64,000 nucleotides of DNA from Pseudomonas asplenii (GTDB lineage: Bacteria; Pseudomonadota; Gammaproteobacteria; Pseudomonadales; Pseudomonadaceae), in contig NZ_JSYZ01000001.1 in the NCBI RefSeq assembly GCF_001293465.1, positions 46,642 to 110,641 of the forward strand, given 5' to 3'. The notes under the pieces are model-generated. The model did not search any database. It was not told the DNA's origin and saw only the letters and a list, made by a program, of their open reading frames with translations. Shown here piece after piece: positions 10,082 through 18,597 of the stretch (its first letter is position 1; every line of letters begins with the position of its first letter). The position numbers and the translations under genes are program-made.

Positions 10082-10947
10082 GGATGTGAACCGACAGCCT
10101 GCGCGCGTGCCTGCAGGCTCAGGTGCGCCTGCTCCCCCGGGGCCAGGCACAGGCTGTCGGTGCCGCCACCGGCGGCTTCGACACAGACGAAGCCCATCAC
10201 CTCGTTCCAGCTCACCCCGAGCAACGGCCGCGGCCCCGGGTGCCAGACCACGGTATCGCCGCTCTCCCCGGTATCGATGCACAACTCACGCTGCCAGGCA
10301 TGGTCCTTGAGGTGCAATTCGCCCTCGTGCTGGAACACCCGCTGACAGCCACCCTCGACCCGCAACTCGCCGCGCTGCCGGCAGACCTGGCGACTCAGAT
10401 GGTCGTATCCCTCGGCGCCATCGAGCCCAGACAGCGCTACCTCACCCACGTCGCCAATACGCCAATAGGCGTGCAAGGCATGACTCAACTGGCAAGGTTC
10501 GCTGTCCTGGTGCTCGGTGCTCAGGCGCAGCTCCATGCTTTCGCCAAGGCGCGCCTGCAGATCCACCTGCCAGTCGCACAGTTGCAGGCGCCAGTGCAGG
10601 CTGACCCCCTGTTCGTCGGAACTGCTCTCCAGCAACTTCCAGTCGATCAGCCGCGCCCAGCCATGGGACGGCCAGGCATTTTCGCTCGGATGGCGGCCAT
10701 ACCACGGCCAGCACACCGGCACCCCGCCGCGAATCGCCCCGACCTGCGGCCACTTCGCCGCACACCACAACCAGGGCTTCTGCCCGCGCGGCTGGAAGTG
10801 CAGCAACTGCGCCCCCTGGCGACTGAACACCGCCTGGCACAGCGGATGGTCGATCACCAGCACTTCACGCTGTTGGAAGCGCTCCCACTGGAACACCGGC
10901 TGTTCGCGCCGGGATTTGAAGAAACGTTGTAGCGGTTGCTCGTGCAT
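10054..10947 (-). CDS. D-hexose-6-phosphate mutarotase (YeaD-type aldose 1-epimerase family)
   Basis: A 297-residue galactose-mutarotase-like protein. It probably interconverts the anomers of glucose-6-phosphate, supplying the beta form to Zwf. [16 protein letters not shown] and [10 protein letters not shown] are the characteristic YeaD segments with the catalytic His, and WHPGPRP...[15 protein letters not shown] near the end carries the catalytic Glu. No signal peptide. It lies between oprB and hexR and converges on hexR with a 28-base overlap. A terminator after oprB suggests at least partly independent expression. Confidence 0.9.
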   Translation of the reverse strand: MHEQPLQRFFKSRREQPVFQWERFQQREVLVIDHPLCQAVFSRQGAQLLHFQPRGQKPWLWCAAKWPQVGAIRGGVPVCWPWYGRHPSENAWPSHGWARLIDWKLLESSSDEQGVSLHWRLQLCDWQVDLQARLGESMELRLSTEHQDSEPCQLSHALHAYWRIGDVGEVALSGLDGAEGYDHLSRQVCRQRGELRVEGGCQRVFQHEGELHLKDHAWQRELCIDTGESGDTVVWHPGPRPLLGVSWNEVMGFVCVEAAGGGTDSLCLAPGEQAHLSLQARAQAVGSHPQSYSSPTG

Positions 10948-11001
10948 GTGCCGCGAATCCTGGAATCTCTATCGTCGTGAAGCCAACGCGTCCTGATGCG
11001 C

Positions 11002-11033
11002 AAAAAAAAGCGGACGGTCGGGTGACCATCCGC
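11002..11033 (-). terminator. Intrinsic terminator after oprB
   Basis: GCGGACGGTC / GACCATCCGC stem with a four-base loop. Eight A residues on the plus-strand left side give the U tract for minus-strand transcripts coming from oprB. Confidence 0.8.
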
Positions 11034-11072
11034 AAGATGCGCACATAGAGAGAGAGCTTATCAGCCGAAGCC

Positions 11073-12422
11073 TCAGAAAACCGACTGAATTTTCAGGCCG
11101 GCCACCAGGGCGTTGTCGACTTGATCCACACCACCCGGATGGGTGATGTACTGCAGGTTGGGCCGTACGGTCAGCCAGTTGGTGACATGGATGCCGTAGT
11201 TGAGCTCGTAGTTGTACTCGGTTTCGCGCAGTGGCGAGTACAGCGGGTTGTCATAGTCGCTGACACCGATGGCGGCGTTGGCCAGCTCGGCGTTTTTCTT
11301 CACGTCGTCGTTGACATGGATACGGGCGACGCCGAAGCCGATGTCATCCTTGGGACGTGCATCGAACGGCCCCTTGTACACCAGCATCAGCGACTGATAG
11401 TTGTCGACGACGTTGGTGTCCTTGTCGTGGAAGGTCGCGTTGGCGGCGATGTTCAGGCCACGGGAGGCGTCGCCGTTGTGGCTGGTCAGCTGCTGCTGCG
11501 CAACGAACCAGTAGCCGTGCTTGCTATCGTGAACGCGATAGGCGTTGCCGGTGGTTGCGGCATCGGCACCATTGACGTCCTCGCGCACGTCATTGGCCGG
11601 CGCGGTGCTCTTGTAGTAGCCGACCCGGTATTCGCCCGGCAGGCTGTTCAGCTTCGGCGACCAGACCAGTTCGACCGGCAGCACGGTACCCTTGGTGCCG
11701 CTGCCGCTGAGCTTGAAGCCGTTGCCATGCTCCAGCTGCGATGGGTTCTGGTTGTAGGCGCCGACCTGCGCATACAGCTCAGGGGTGATGTGGTACTTGA
11801 CCCGCAGCGCCGCCTGGCTGACCGGCCAGTTGTACCAGATGCCGGTTGCCCAGTTGCCCACCTGGGAGCCACAGAACGCCAGGTTCTGGAAGTCGCAGGG
11901 GAAGGTGTTGAAGTCTTCGCCTTCGCCGAAGTAACCGGCCTTGACGTCGAGCTTGCCGTCGAGGAACTGGTGCTGGATCCACAGTTGGGTCAGGCGGACC
12001 ATGTGGCCACGGCCGTAGACTTCCTGGGAGGAACTGAGGGTGCCGGCACGCGGGTCACCGACCCGGTCATTGGAAATGTTGTAGCCGTTGCGGTTGGTCA
12101 GTTGGATCTTTGCCTGGGTGTTGTCCCAGCCCCACAGTTTCTGCAGGTCCAGCGCCACGCCGAGGCCGAACTGGTCGGCGTAACGTGCGGTCTTGTCGTC
12201 GTTGTAGCCGCCATGCAGGTTGCCACCGACTTCACCGACGTAGTCGGCCTTGATATCGATGCCCTGCTCGATGAGCCGGGTACGTTCGCCCCCCCAGTCG
12301 CCGGTCATCCACTTGGAGTCGGCGCTGAACGCCTCGTCCGCCACCGCATGGCCAGCCATGACCAAGGCCGCCGCCGCTGACAACTGGCAGATCAAGCGGG
12401 TGTTGGTGTTCCTCTTTTTCAT
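11073..12422 (-). CDS. oprB: Carbohydrate-selective porin OprB
   Basis: A 449-residue outer-membrane porin for glucose and related sugars. A signal peptide is clear (basic MKKRNTNTR, hydrophobic stretch, cleavage after GHAVA near residue 28). The mature start DEAFSADSKWMTGDWGGERTR is the OprB family signature, and the protein ends in a beta-barrel strand with terminal Phe (KIQSVF). Three cysteines, at least two in an extracellular-loop-like region (FPCDFQNLAFCGSQ). It lies 90 bases downstream of gltK and is probably co-transcribed with the glucose ABC transporter. An AATAACAA motif is near its ribosome site. Confidence 0.96.
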   Translation of the reverse strand: MKKRNTNTRLICQLSAAAALVMAGHAVADEAFSADSKWMTGDWGGERTRLIEQGIDIKADYVGEVGGNLHGGYNDDKTARYADQFGLGVALDLQKLWGWDNTQAKIQLTNRNGYNISNDRVGDPRAGTLSSSQEVYGRGHMVRLTQLWIQHQFLDGKLDVKAGYFGEGEDFNTFPCDFQNLAFCGSQVGNWATGIWYNWPVSQAALRVKYHITPELYAQVGAYNQNPSQLEHGNGFKLSGSGTKGTVLPVELVWSPKLNSLPGEYRVGYYKSTAPANDVREDVNGADAATTGNAYRVHDSKHGYWFVAQQQLTSHNGDASRGLNIAANATFHDKDTNVVDNYQSLMLVYKGPFDARPKDDIGFGVARIHVNDDVKKNAELANAAIGVSDYDNPLYSPLRETEYNYELNYGIHVTNWLTVRPNLQYITHPGGVDQVDNALVAGLKIQSVF

Positions 12423-12441
12423 CCCTACATCCTCGTCTTTA

Positions 12442-12449
12442 TTGTTATT
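12442..12449 (-). promoter_or_regulatory. AAnAAnAA (Hfq/Crc-type) motif before oprB
   Basis: AATAACAA on the minus strand, about 20 bases before the oprB ATG and just upstream of its GAGGA ribosome site. It matches the Hfq/Crc recognition pattern and parallels motifs before gltB, the AGE gene, zwf and gapA. Confidence 0.5.
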
Positions 12450-12512
12450 AACAGTCTTTATTGAACGTGGTTTACATCGAACGCGACGAGCGGCAAGCCG
12501 CCCGCCCTGAAT

Positions 12513-13670
12513 TCAGCGGCCCTTGAATTGCGCCACATTGTCGCCACTGGCCTGGGGCCGGGACTGCACCACCTGGCCCAGGCGCTCGCCGGTCGCGGCG
12601 TCGAACAGCAACACCTTGGCCGGGTCGAACTGCAGGGTCAGGGTCTCGCCCACCTGCGGCGCCACATCCGGCGCCAGGCGGCAGCAGACCTTGCTGTCGT
12701 TGAGGGTGACGAACACCAGGGTGTCCGGGCCGGTCGGCTCGGTGACCTGTACCTCGGCGCGGATGCTCGGCAGATCGGCATCGCCATTGGCCAGCAGGAT
12801 CTGCTCGGGGCGCAGGCCCAGTACCACTTCACGATCCTCAAGGCCGGCCTGGCTGGTGTTCAGCGGCAGTTCGCAGCGCGCCTGGCCACTGTCGAGCAGC
12901 GCCACCAGGCGACCGTCCTTGCGCTGCAGGCGCAGCGGAATGAAGTTCATCGGCGGCGAACCGATGAAGCTGGCGACGAACTGGTTGGCCGGGTCGTTGT
13001 AGATCTCTTTCGGCGTACCGAACTGCTGGATGATGCCGTCCTTCATCACCGCCACCTTGTCGCCCAGGGTCATCGCCTCGATCTGGTCGTGGGTGACGTA
13101 GACCGTGGTGGTCTTCAGGCGCTGGTGCATCAGTTTCATTTCGGTGCGCATCTCGACCCGCAGCTTGGCATCGAGGTTCGACAGCGGTTCGTCGAACAGG
13201 TAGATCTTCGGCCGCCGCGCCAGCGCCCGGCCCATCGCCACGCGCTGCTGCTGTCCACCGGAGAGCTGGCCCGGCTTGCGGTTGAGCAGGTGTTCGATCT
13301 GCAGCAGCTTGGCGACCCGGGCGACTTCCTCGTCGATGGCCGACTGGCTCATCTTGCGGATCTTCAGGCCGAATTCGATGTTTTCGCGCACGCTCATGGT
13401 CGGGTACAGCGCATAGGACTGGAACACCATGGCGATGTCGCGATCCTTGGGGCTCATGCCACTGACGTCCTGGTCGCCGATCATGATCGCGCCGCCGGTG
13501 ATGTTCTCCAGGCCGGCGATGCAGTTCATCAGGGTCGACTTGCCGCAACCCGAAGGGCCGACGAGGATCAGGAACTCACCGTCCTTGATCGACAGTTCGA
13601 TGTTCTTCAGGGTGTCCGGCAGGCCGGCGCCATAGGTCTTGTTTACGTTGCGAAGTTCGAGCGTTGCCAT
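12513..13670 (-). CDS. gltK: Glucose ABC transporter ATP-binding subunit
   Basis: A 385-residue MalK/UgpC-type ATPase that powers glucose import. Walker A GPSGCGKST, signature LSGGQQQR, Walker B YLFDEPLSNLD and the H-loop THDQIEA are intact. The C-terminal ~130 residues form the OB-type regulatory domain of the MalK group. It follows gltG by two bases. It is called gltK or gtsD in pseudomonads. Confidence 0.95.
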   Translation of the reverse strand: MATLELRNVNKTYGAGLPDTLKNIELSIKDGEFLILVGPSGCGKSTLMNCIAGLENITGGAIMIGDQDVSGMSPKDRDIAMVFQSYALYPTMSVRENIEFGLKIRKMSQSAIDEEVARVAKLLQIEHLLNRKPGQLSGGQQQRVAMGRALARRPKIYLFDEPLSNLDAKLRVEMRTEMKLMHQRLKTTTVYVTHDQIEAMTLGDKVAVMKDGIIQQFGTPKEIYNDPANQFVASFIGSPPMNFIPLRLQRKDGRLVALLDSGQARCELPLNTSQAGLEDREVVLGLRPEQILLANGDADLPSIRAEVQVTEPTGPDTLVFVTLNDSKVCCRLAPDVAPQVGETLTLQFDPAKVLLFDAATGERLGQVVQSRPQASGDNVAQFKGR

Positions 13671-13672
13671 GA

Positions 13673-14518
13673 TTACCCCTTGACTGCGCCGGCCGTCAGC
13701 CCGCGCACGAAATACTTGCCTGCGACCACATAGACCAGCAGCGTCGGCAGCCCGGCGATCATCGCCGCCGCCATGTCCACGTTGTATTCCTTGACCCCGG
13801 TGCTGGTGTTGACCAGGTTGTTCAGCGCCACGGTGATCGGTTGCGAATCACCGCTGGAGAACACCACGCCGAACAGGAAGTCGTTCCAGATCTGGGTGAA
13901 CTGCCAGATCAGGCAGACCATGATGATCGGGGTCGACATCGGCAGGATGATCCGCCGGAAGATGGTGAAGAACCCCGCGCCATCCAGGCGTGCCGCCTTG
14001 ACCAGCGCATCGGGGATGCTCACGTAGTAGTTGCGGAAGAACAGCGTGGTGAAGGCCAGGCCATAGACCACGTGCACGAACACCAGGCCGGTGGTGGTGC
14101 TGGCCAGGCCCATCTTGCCGAGGGTGAAAGAGGCCGGCAGCAGCACGGTCTGGAACGGCAGGAAGCAGCCGAACAGCAGCAGCCCGAAGAACAGCTGCGA
14201 ACCGCGAAAGCGCCACATCGACAGCACGTAGCCGTTCAGCGCACCGATGGCGGTGGAGATCAGCACCGCCGGAACGGTGATCTTGATCGAGTTCCAGAAG
14301 TAGCCGTTGACCGTGGCCCAGGCCTTGATCCAGCCGATGTCGGTAAACACCGTCGGCCAGCTCAGCAGGTTGCCGGTGCTGATGTCGTCCGGCGACTTGA
14401 AGCTGGTCAGCAGCATCACCACCAGCGGCACCAGGTACAGCAGCACGGCGATGATCAGGACCGCGTGGATGGCGATGCGGCTCAGGCTGATGGAAGGTTT
14501 GTCGGTGAGACTAGTCAT
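13673..14518 (-). CDS. gltG: Glucose ABC transporter permease, MalG type
   Basis: A 281-residue inner-membrane permease with about six hydrophobic segments. The EAA-type loop is AARLDGAGFFTIFRRIILPMSTP, where it docks on GltK. The ATG at 14518 gives MTSLTDKPSISLSR and overlaps the gltF stop by eight bases, implying coupled translation; a longer in-frame start lies inside gltF. Confidence 0.94.
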   Translation of the reverse strand: MTSLTDKPSISLSRIAIHAVLIIAVLLYLVPLVVMLLTSFKSPDDISTGNLLSWPTVFTDIGWIKAWATVNGYFWNSIKITVPAVLISTAIGALNGYVLSMWRFRGSQLFFGLLLFGCFLPFQTVLLPASFTLGKMGLASTTTGLVFVHVVYGLAFTTLFFRNYYVSIPDALVKAARLDGAGFFTIFRRIILPMSTPIIMVCLIWQFTQIWNDFLFGVVFSSGDSQPITVALNNLVNTSTGVKEYNVDMAAAMIAGLPTLLVYVVAGKYFVRGLTAGAVKG

Positions 14519-15419
14519 GACGCTTGGTCCTAAGCTCGGAGTACAGGTAAGGCACGATGATCGCGAGAATCGCACCGAGCATCAGAATCGCACTGGCCGA
14601 ACCCATGCCCATCTGGCCGCGACTGAAGGTGAAGGAGTACATGAACATCGCCGGCAGGTCGGACGAGTAGCCGGGACCGCCCGCGGTCATCGCCGCCACC
14701 AGGTCGAAGCTCTTGATCGCGATATGCGCCAGGATCATCACCGCACTGAAGAACACCGGGCGCAGGCTGGGCAGCACCACCTTCCAGTAGATCTTCGGCA
14801 TGCTCGCGCCATCGATCTGGGCGGCACGGATGATCGACTGGTCGACGCCACGCAGGCCGGCGAGGAACATCGCCATGATGAAGCCCGAGGCCTGCCAGAC
14901 CGCGGCGATCACCAGGCAGTAGACGACGCGATCGGGGTCGATCAGCCAGTCCAGGCGGAAGCCTTCCCAGCCCCAGTCACGCAGCAGCTTGTCCAGGCCC
15001 ATGCCCGGGTTGAGCAGCCATTTCCAGGCGGTACCGGTGACGATCATCGACAACGCCATCGGGTACAGGTAGATGGTACGGATGAAGCCTTCGCGACGGA
15101 TCCGCTGGTCGAGGAACACCGCCAGCATCACGCCGATCGCCAGGGTGATGGCGATGAACAGGCCGCCGAACAGCGCCAGGTTCTTGCTCGCCACCCACCA
15201 GCGGTCGTTGTCGAACAACCGCGCGTATTGCGCCAGGCCGACCCACTTGTAGGTCGGCAGGAAAGTCGAGTTGGTGAACGACAGCACGAACGTCCACAGG
15301 ATGTAGCCGTAGAAGCCCACCAGCACGATGAACATGCTCGGCGCCAGCACCAGTTTGGGTAGCCAGCGCTGCAGGAAATCGAACGGCGAGGCCTTGCTGA
15401 ACACAGCAACAGAGCTCAT
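14511..15419 (-). CDS. gltF: Glucose ABC transporter permease, MalF type
   Basis: A 302-residue inner-membrane permease pairing with GltG. About six membrane segments are visible, starting with LVLAPSMFIVLVGFYGYILW, and the EAA loop reads AAQIDGASMPKIYWKVVLPSLRP. The ATG at 15419 is taken rather than a GTG four codons upstream. It is separated from gltB by 155 bases containing a REP pair. Confidence 0.94.
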   Translation of the reverse strand: MSSVAVFSKASPFDFLQRWLPKLVLAPSMFIVLVGFYGYILWTFVLSFTNSTFLPTYKWVGLAQYARLFDNDRWWVASKNLALFGGLFIAITLAIGVMLAVFLDQRIRREGFIRTIYLYPMALSMIVTGTAWKWLLNPGMGLDKLLRDWGWEGFRLDWLIDPDRVVYCLVIAAVWQASGFIMAMFLAGLRGVDQSIIRAAQIDGASMPKIYWKVVLPSLRPVFFSAVMILAHIAIKSFDLVAAMTAGGPGYSSDLPAMFMYSFTFSRGQMGMGSASAILMLGAILAIIVPYLYSELRTKRHD

Positions 15420-15462
15420 GGGAAAATCCACTACAGGAAAAAAGGAACTGCTTCAGCGCCCC

Positions 15463-15554
15463 CTGTAGGAGCGTGGCTTGCCCGCGAAAGCGGTGTATCA
15501 GTCAACGGATGAACAGGCTGACAGACCGCTTTCGCGGGCAAGCCGCGCTCCTAC
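15463..15554. repeat. Inverted REP pair between gltB and gltF
   Basis: CTGTAGGAG...GGCTTGCCCGCGAA (15463-15488) is mirrored at 15531-15554. The first arm extends into AAAGCGGT, matched by ACCGCTTT on the other side, so the transcript could fold into a long stem. It lies inside the glt operon, where such structures can hold a binding-protein message at a higher level than the downstream permease genes. Confidence 0.85.
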
Positions 15555-15574
15555 GGGGAGGGCTTGCCTACGGG

Positions 15575-16861
15575 TTACTTGGCGGACTTGACCGCCGCGC
15601 CGAGCTTCTTCGCCGCGTCGGCCGGGTCGGCTTTCGGGTCGTTGATGTAGTTGGTCACCACATCAAAGAACGCGCCCTGAACAGCCAGCGTGGTCGCCAT
15701 GTTGTGCGCCATGCTCGGCTGCAGGCCGCCGGTCTTGGCATCGGCCAGGAAGTCCTTGGCAGCGGTCTGCGCGCAGGAGTCGAAGCCATACTTGGCCATG
15801 TCGCCCAGCATGTCGTTGCGCACCGGGATCGAACCCTTGTTGATGCTGAAGACCTTCTGGAAGTTTTCGCCCAGCACCACCTTGGCGATGTCCTGCTGGC
15901 CGGCCGCGGTGCCCTTGTCCTTCTGCTTGAACACCGCCAGGGAGTCGATGTTGTAGGTGAAGGCCTTGTCGGTACCCGGGAAGGCTACGCACTCGTAGTC
16001 CTTGCCGGCGACTTTCTTGGCCGCGGTCCATTCGCTCTTGGCCCAGTCACCCATGATCTGCATGCCGGCCTTGCCGTTGATGACCTTGGCCGCTTCCAGG
16101 TTCCAGTCCTGGCCCTTGCCGTCGACGTCCATGTAGGTCGCGACTTTCTTCAGCTCGGTCAGGGCCTTGACCATTTCAGGACCGGTCAGGGCAGCGTTGT
16201 CCAGGTCGACCAGGGCTTTCTTGTAGCCATCGACCCCCATCACCGAGAGCACCACCGCTTCGAACACGGTGCTGTCCTGCCAAGGCTGGCCACCGTGGGC
16301 CAATGGGATGAAACCCGCCGCCTTGAGCTTGTCGCCGGCTGCGTAGAATTCCTGGAGCGTGGTCGGCGCCTTGGCGATGCCGGCCTTCTTGAAGACCTCG
16401 GGGTTGATCCACAGCCAGTTGACGCGGTGGATGTTCACCGGCACGGCGACGTAGTCACCGTCGTACTTCACGGTATCGGAGACTTTCTTGTCGAGCAGGC
16501 TGTCCCACTTCTCTTCCTTGGCCACGTCCTTGAGGACGTCGGTGTCGAGCAGCCCGGTGGAGGCCCACTCCTGAATGTCGGGCCCCTTGATCTGCGCGAC
16601 GCCAGGCGGGTTGCCGGCTACGGCACGGCTTTTCAGCACGGTCATGGCCGTGGCACCGCCACCGCCGGCGACAGCCCCGTCCTTCCAGGTGAAGCCGTCT
16701 TTTTCGACCTGGGCCTTGAGCACATCGACAGCCGCTTTTTCCCCACCGGACGTCCACCAGTGAACCACTTCCACACTCCCTTTGGAGTCGGCAGCCAGTG
16801 CACTGAGGGGGAACAACGAGGCGAGGGAAATCATTGCGGCGAGGCGAGAAATCGAATTCAT
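15575..16861 (-). CDS. gltB: Periplasmic glucose-binding protein
   Basis: A 428-residue extracellular solute-binding protein (family 1). The N-terminal signal peptide [23 protein letters not shown] is followed by [15 protein letters not shown], the sugar-binding family start. It captures glucose and delivers it to GltFG/GltK. The ATG at 16861 has AGAAAGGTACTTCAG before it; a longer in-frame start would disrupt the signal peptide. First gene of gltBFGK-oprB. Its promoter-leader block is nearly duplicated in front of the neighbouring AGE gene. Confidence 0.96.
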   Translation of the reverse strand: MNSISRLAAMISLASLFPLSALAADSKGSVEVVHWWTSGGEKAAVDVLKAQVEKDGFTWKDGAVAGGGGATAMTVLKSRAVAGNPPGVAQIKGPDIQEWASTGLLDTDVLKDVAKEEKWDSLLDKKVSDTVKYDGDYVAVPVNIHRVNWLWINPEVFKKAGIAKAPTTLQEFYAAGDKLKAAGFIPLAHGGQPWQDSTVFEAVVLSVMGVDGYKKALVDLDNAALTGPEMVKALTELKKVATYMDVDGKGQDWNLEAAKVINGKAGMQIMGDWAKSEWTAAKKVAGKDYECVAFPGTDKAFTYNIDSLAVFKQKDKGTAAGQQDIAKVVLGENFQKVFSINKGSIPVRNDMLGDMAKYGFDSCAQTAAKDFLADAKTGGLQPSMAHNMATTLAVQGAFFDVVTNYINDPKADPADAAKKLGAAVKSAK

Positions 16862-16875
16862 CTGAAGTACCTTTC

Positions 16876-16883
16876 TTGTTGTT
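16876..16883 (-). promoter_or_regulatory. AAnAAnAA (Hfq/Crc-type) motif in the gltB leader
   Basis: AACAACAA on the minus strand, immediately followed by GAAAGGT and then the ATG eight bases later. It is a full match to the Crc/Hfq pattern overlapping the ribosome-binding region. The AGE gene has the same arrangement with identical spacing. Confidence 0.6.
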
Positions 16884-16915
16884 ATGCATGCAAGTCTGGT
16901 GCTTGCGCTGCATCG

Positions 16916-16982
16916 GATTCTAGTAAAGGCGAGTGCCCTCGCAGGTAACGAAGGGACGCGCAAATGTCACCGTCTGGTTACA
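16916..16982 (-). promoter_or_regulatory. gltB operon promoter/operator block
   Basis: Read on the plus strand: GATTCTA, 20 bases, AGGTAACGAAGG, 9 bases, ATGTCACC, 4 bases, GGTTACA. On the minus strand GATTCTA becomes TAGAATC, a good -10 box, with no good -35, as expected for an activator-dependent promoter. The GGTNAC elements upstream are candidate operator half-sites. The block recurs at 18319-18385. GltR is the obvious candidate regulator, by inference. Confidence 0.6.
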
Positions 16983-16986
16983 TGAG

Positions 16987-18255
16987 TCAGACCGCGGTTT
17001 TCGACGCAAAGTGCCGGGCCAGAGCGCTTGCCAGGCTTGGCGCCAACGGCAGGCAGGGTAACAGGAGTGCCTGGTAGGCGTGATAGAGGTCGGGCTTGCC
17101 ACCCCAGATCCGCGCGCTGGGCCGGTTGTGATCGTCCAGTTCGTGATGCCAGCTGCCATACTGCCGGTCGATGAAATGCAGCTCGTTGAAGTCCCAGAAA
17201 CGTCGGTACCAGGTTTCGTACTGCTGCTCTCCCGTACGCCGCAGCAGGGCCGCCGCGGTCGCGCTGGCCTCGCAGTGCACCCAGTGCAGGCGCTCGCTGA
17301 CCACCGGGCGGTTGTCCCAGTCCAGGGTATAGACCACCCCCGGCCGGCCATCCGCCGCCCAGGCATGGCGACAGGCGGCGGCGAACAGTCCACGGGCGTC
17401 CTCCAGCAGCCAGTCTGGGGTTGCCAGCCCGGCTGCGCGGCGGGCCGCTTCAAGATGCAGCAGCAGCCGCGACCACTCGAAGGCGTGTCCCGGGGTGGTG
17501 CCGTAGGGGCGGAAACCGTCCGCCTGATTGTCCCGGTTGTACTCGCGCAACGGCTGCCAATGCCGGTCGAAGTGTTCGATGACCGCAAAACCGTTGTCCG
17601 CCGCCTGCCGGTGGATCAGTCGCTCGACGATCCGCAGGGCGCGGTCCAGCCAGCGACTGTCGCCCGTCACGTCGGCCAGGGCGAGGAAGGCCTCGGTGCC
17701 GTGCATGTTGCTGTTGGCGCCGCGATAGGCTTCCTCGTTGCTCCAGTCGCGGGCGAAGGACTCGCGCAGTGCGCCCTCCTCCTCACTCCAGAAATGCGTG
17801 TCGATCACCCGGATCGCCTCGGCCAGCAGGGCCGGGGCCTGCGGGCTGCCGGCGACCACCGCCGAACTGGCGGCGAGCGCGACGAAGGCATGCAGGTAGG
17901 CGGCCTTGCCACTGTTGCCATCGCGATGTTCCGGTACCGCGTACCAGCCACCGAAGGTCGCATCGCGCAGCGGCCCCCAGAGCGCGGCGACACCGTGCTC
18001 AACCAGCGGCAGGGAGCCGGGAATGCCCTGGACATGGGCCATGGCAAAACAGTGGGTCATGCGGGCGGTATTCATGGTCTCGGCCATGGCGTGGGCCGGC
18101 AGGCGCCCCTGGCCGTCGAGATTGCCGAATCCTTCATCGAGCCTGGCGGCCCTGGCGAACGCCAGCAGGCGCCGTCCTTCGTCCATCAACCAGGCACTGT
18201 GGGCAGGTGCGTTCAGCCAGCTGCCGAACGAAAATTCAAGGCTGTCGCCTGTCAT
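16987..18255 (-). CDS. AGE-family epimerase/isomerase (mannose isomerase-like)
   Basis: A 422-residue (alpha/alpha)6-barrel protein of the N-acylglucosamine 2-epimerase family, closer in look to D-mannose/aldose-ketose isomerases than to GlcNAc epimerases. Typical segments are SNMHGTEAFLALAD, GTTPGHAFEWSRLLL and WHHELDDHNRP, supplying the catalytic histidines. A sugar interconversion feeding the glucose route (for example mannose to fructose) is plausible; the substrate is unproven. The ATG at 18255 is preferred over a GTG at 18264 because the leader then aligns base for base with that of gltB. No signal peptide. Confidence 0.87.
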   Translation of the reverse strand: MTGDSLEFSFGSWLNAPAHSAWLMDEGRRLLAFARAARLDEGFGNLDGQGRLPAHAMAETMNTARMTHCFAMAHVQGIPGSLPLVEHGVAALWGPLRDATFGGWYAVPEHRDGNSGKAAYLHAFVALAASSAVVAGSPQAPALLAEAIRVIDTHFWSEEEGALRESFARDWSNEEAYRGANSNMHGTEAFLALADVTGDSRWLDRALRIVERLIHRQAADNGFAVIEHFDRHWQPLREYNRDNQADGFRPYGTTPGHAFEWSRLLLHLEAARRAAGLATPDWLLEDARGLFAAACRHAWAADGRPGVVYTLDWDNRPVVSERLHWVHCEASATAAALLRRTGEQQYETWYRRFWDFNELHFIDRQYGSWHHELDDHNRPSARIWGGKPDLYHAYQALLLPCLPLAPSLASALARHFASKTAV

Positions 18256-18269
18256 GCGCTTCACCGTTC

Positions 18270-18277
18270 TTGTTATT
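18270..18277 (-). promoter_or_regulatory. AAnAAnAA (Hfq/Crc-type) motif in the AGE-gene leader
   Basis: AATAACAA followed by GAACGGT and the ATG eight bases later: the same 22-base layout as in the gltB leader. It supports the chosen start and a shared post-transcriptional control. Confidence 0.55.
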
Positions 18278-18318
18278 CAGGAGCTTGTTCAGGGGCAGGT
18301 CGCGCGCCTGTCGTGCCG

Positions 18319-18385
18319 AGGATTCTAACCAGCGGCCTGGTGACGACAGGTAACGAAGGCTGACGAGAATGTCACCAACCGGTGA
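18319..18385 (-). promoter_or_regulatory. AGE-gene promoter/operator block, near copy of the gltB block
   Basis: GATTCTA, 20 bases, AGGTAACGAAGG, 9 bases, ATGTCACC, 4 bases, GGTGACA on the plus strand, with the same spacing as 16916-16982. The last part is a perfect inverted repeat, TGTCACC-AACC-GGTGACA (18368-18385). Minus-strand TAGAATC serves as the -10. Confidence 0.6.
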
Positions 18386-18597
18386 CAATTCGCGGGCTCT
18401 GCAACGCGATGCCTGTAAGGTTCTTTCATGACGCAAAGTAGGAAAAATGCCGATTAGGCCGCTTCCCTTTTCTCTGTAGGAGCTATCCCTAAAGCCTTTT
18501 CCCACATTGAAGCTCGACTTTGCCTGAGCGAATCTCGCCATCCGTCATCCCTGACATGCCCCATGAAAAGCCGACACCCGTTAAGGAGGCACTCCCC

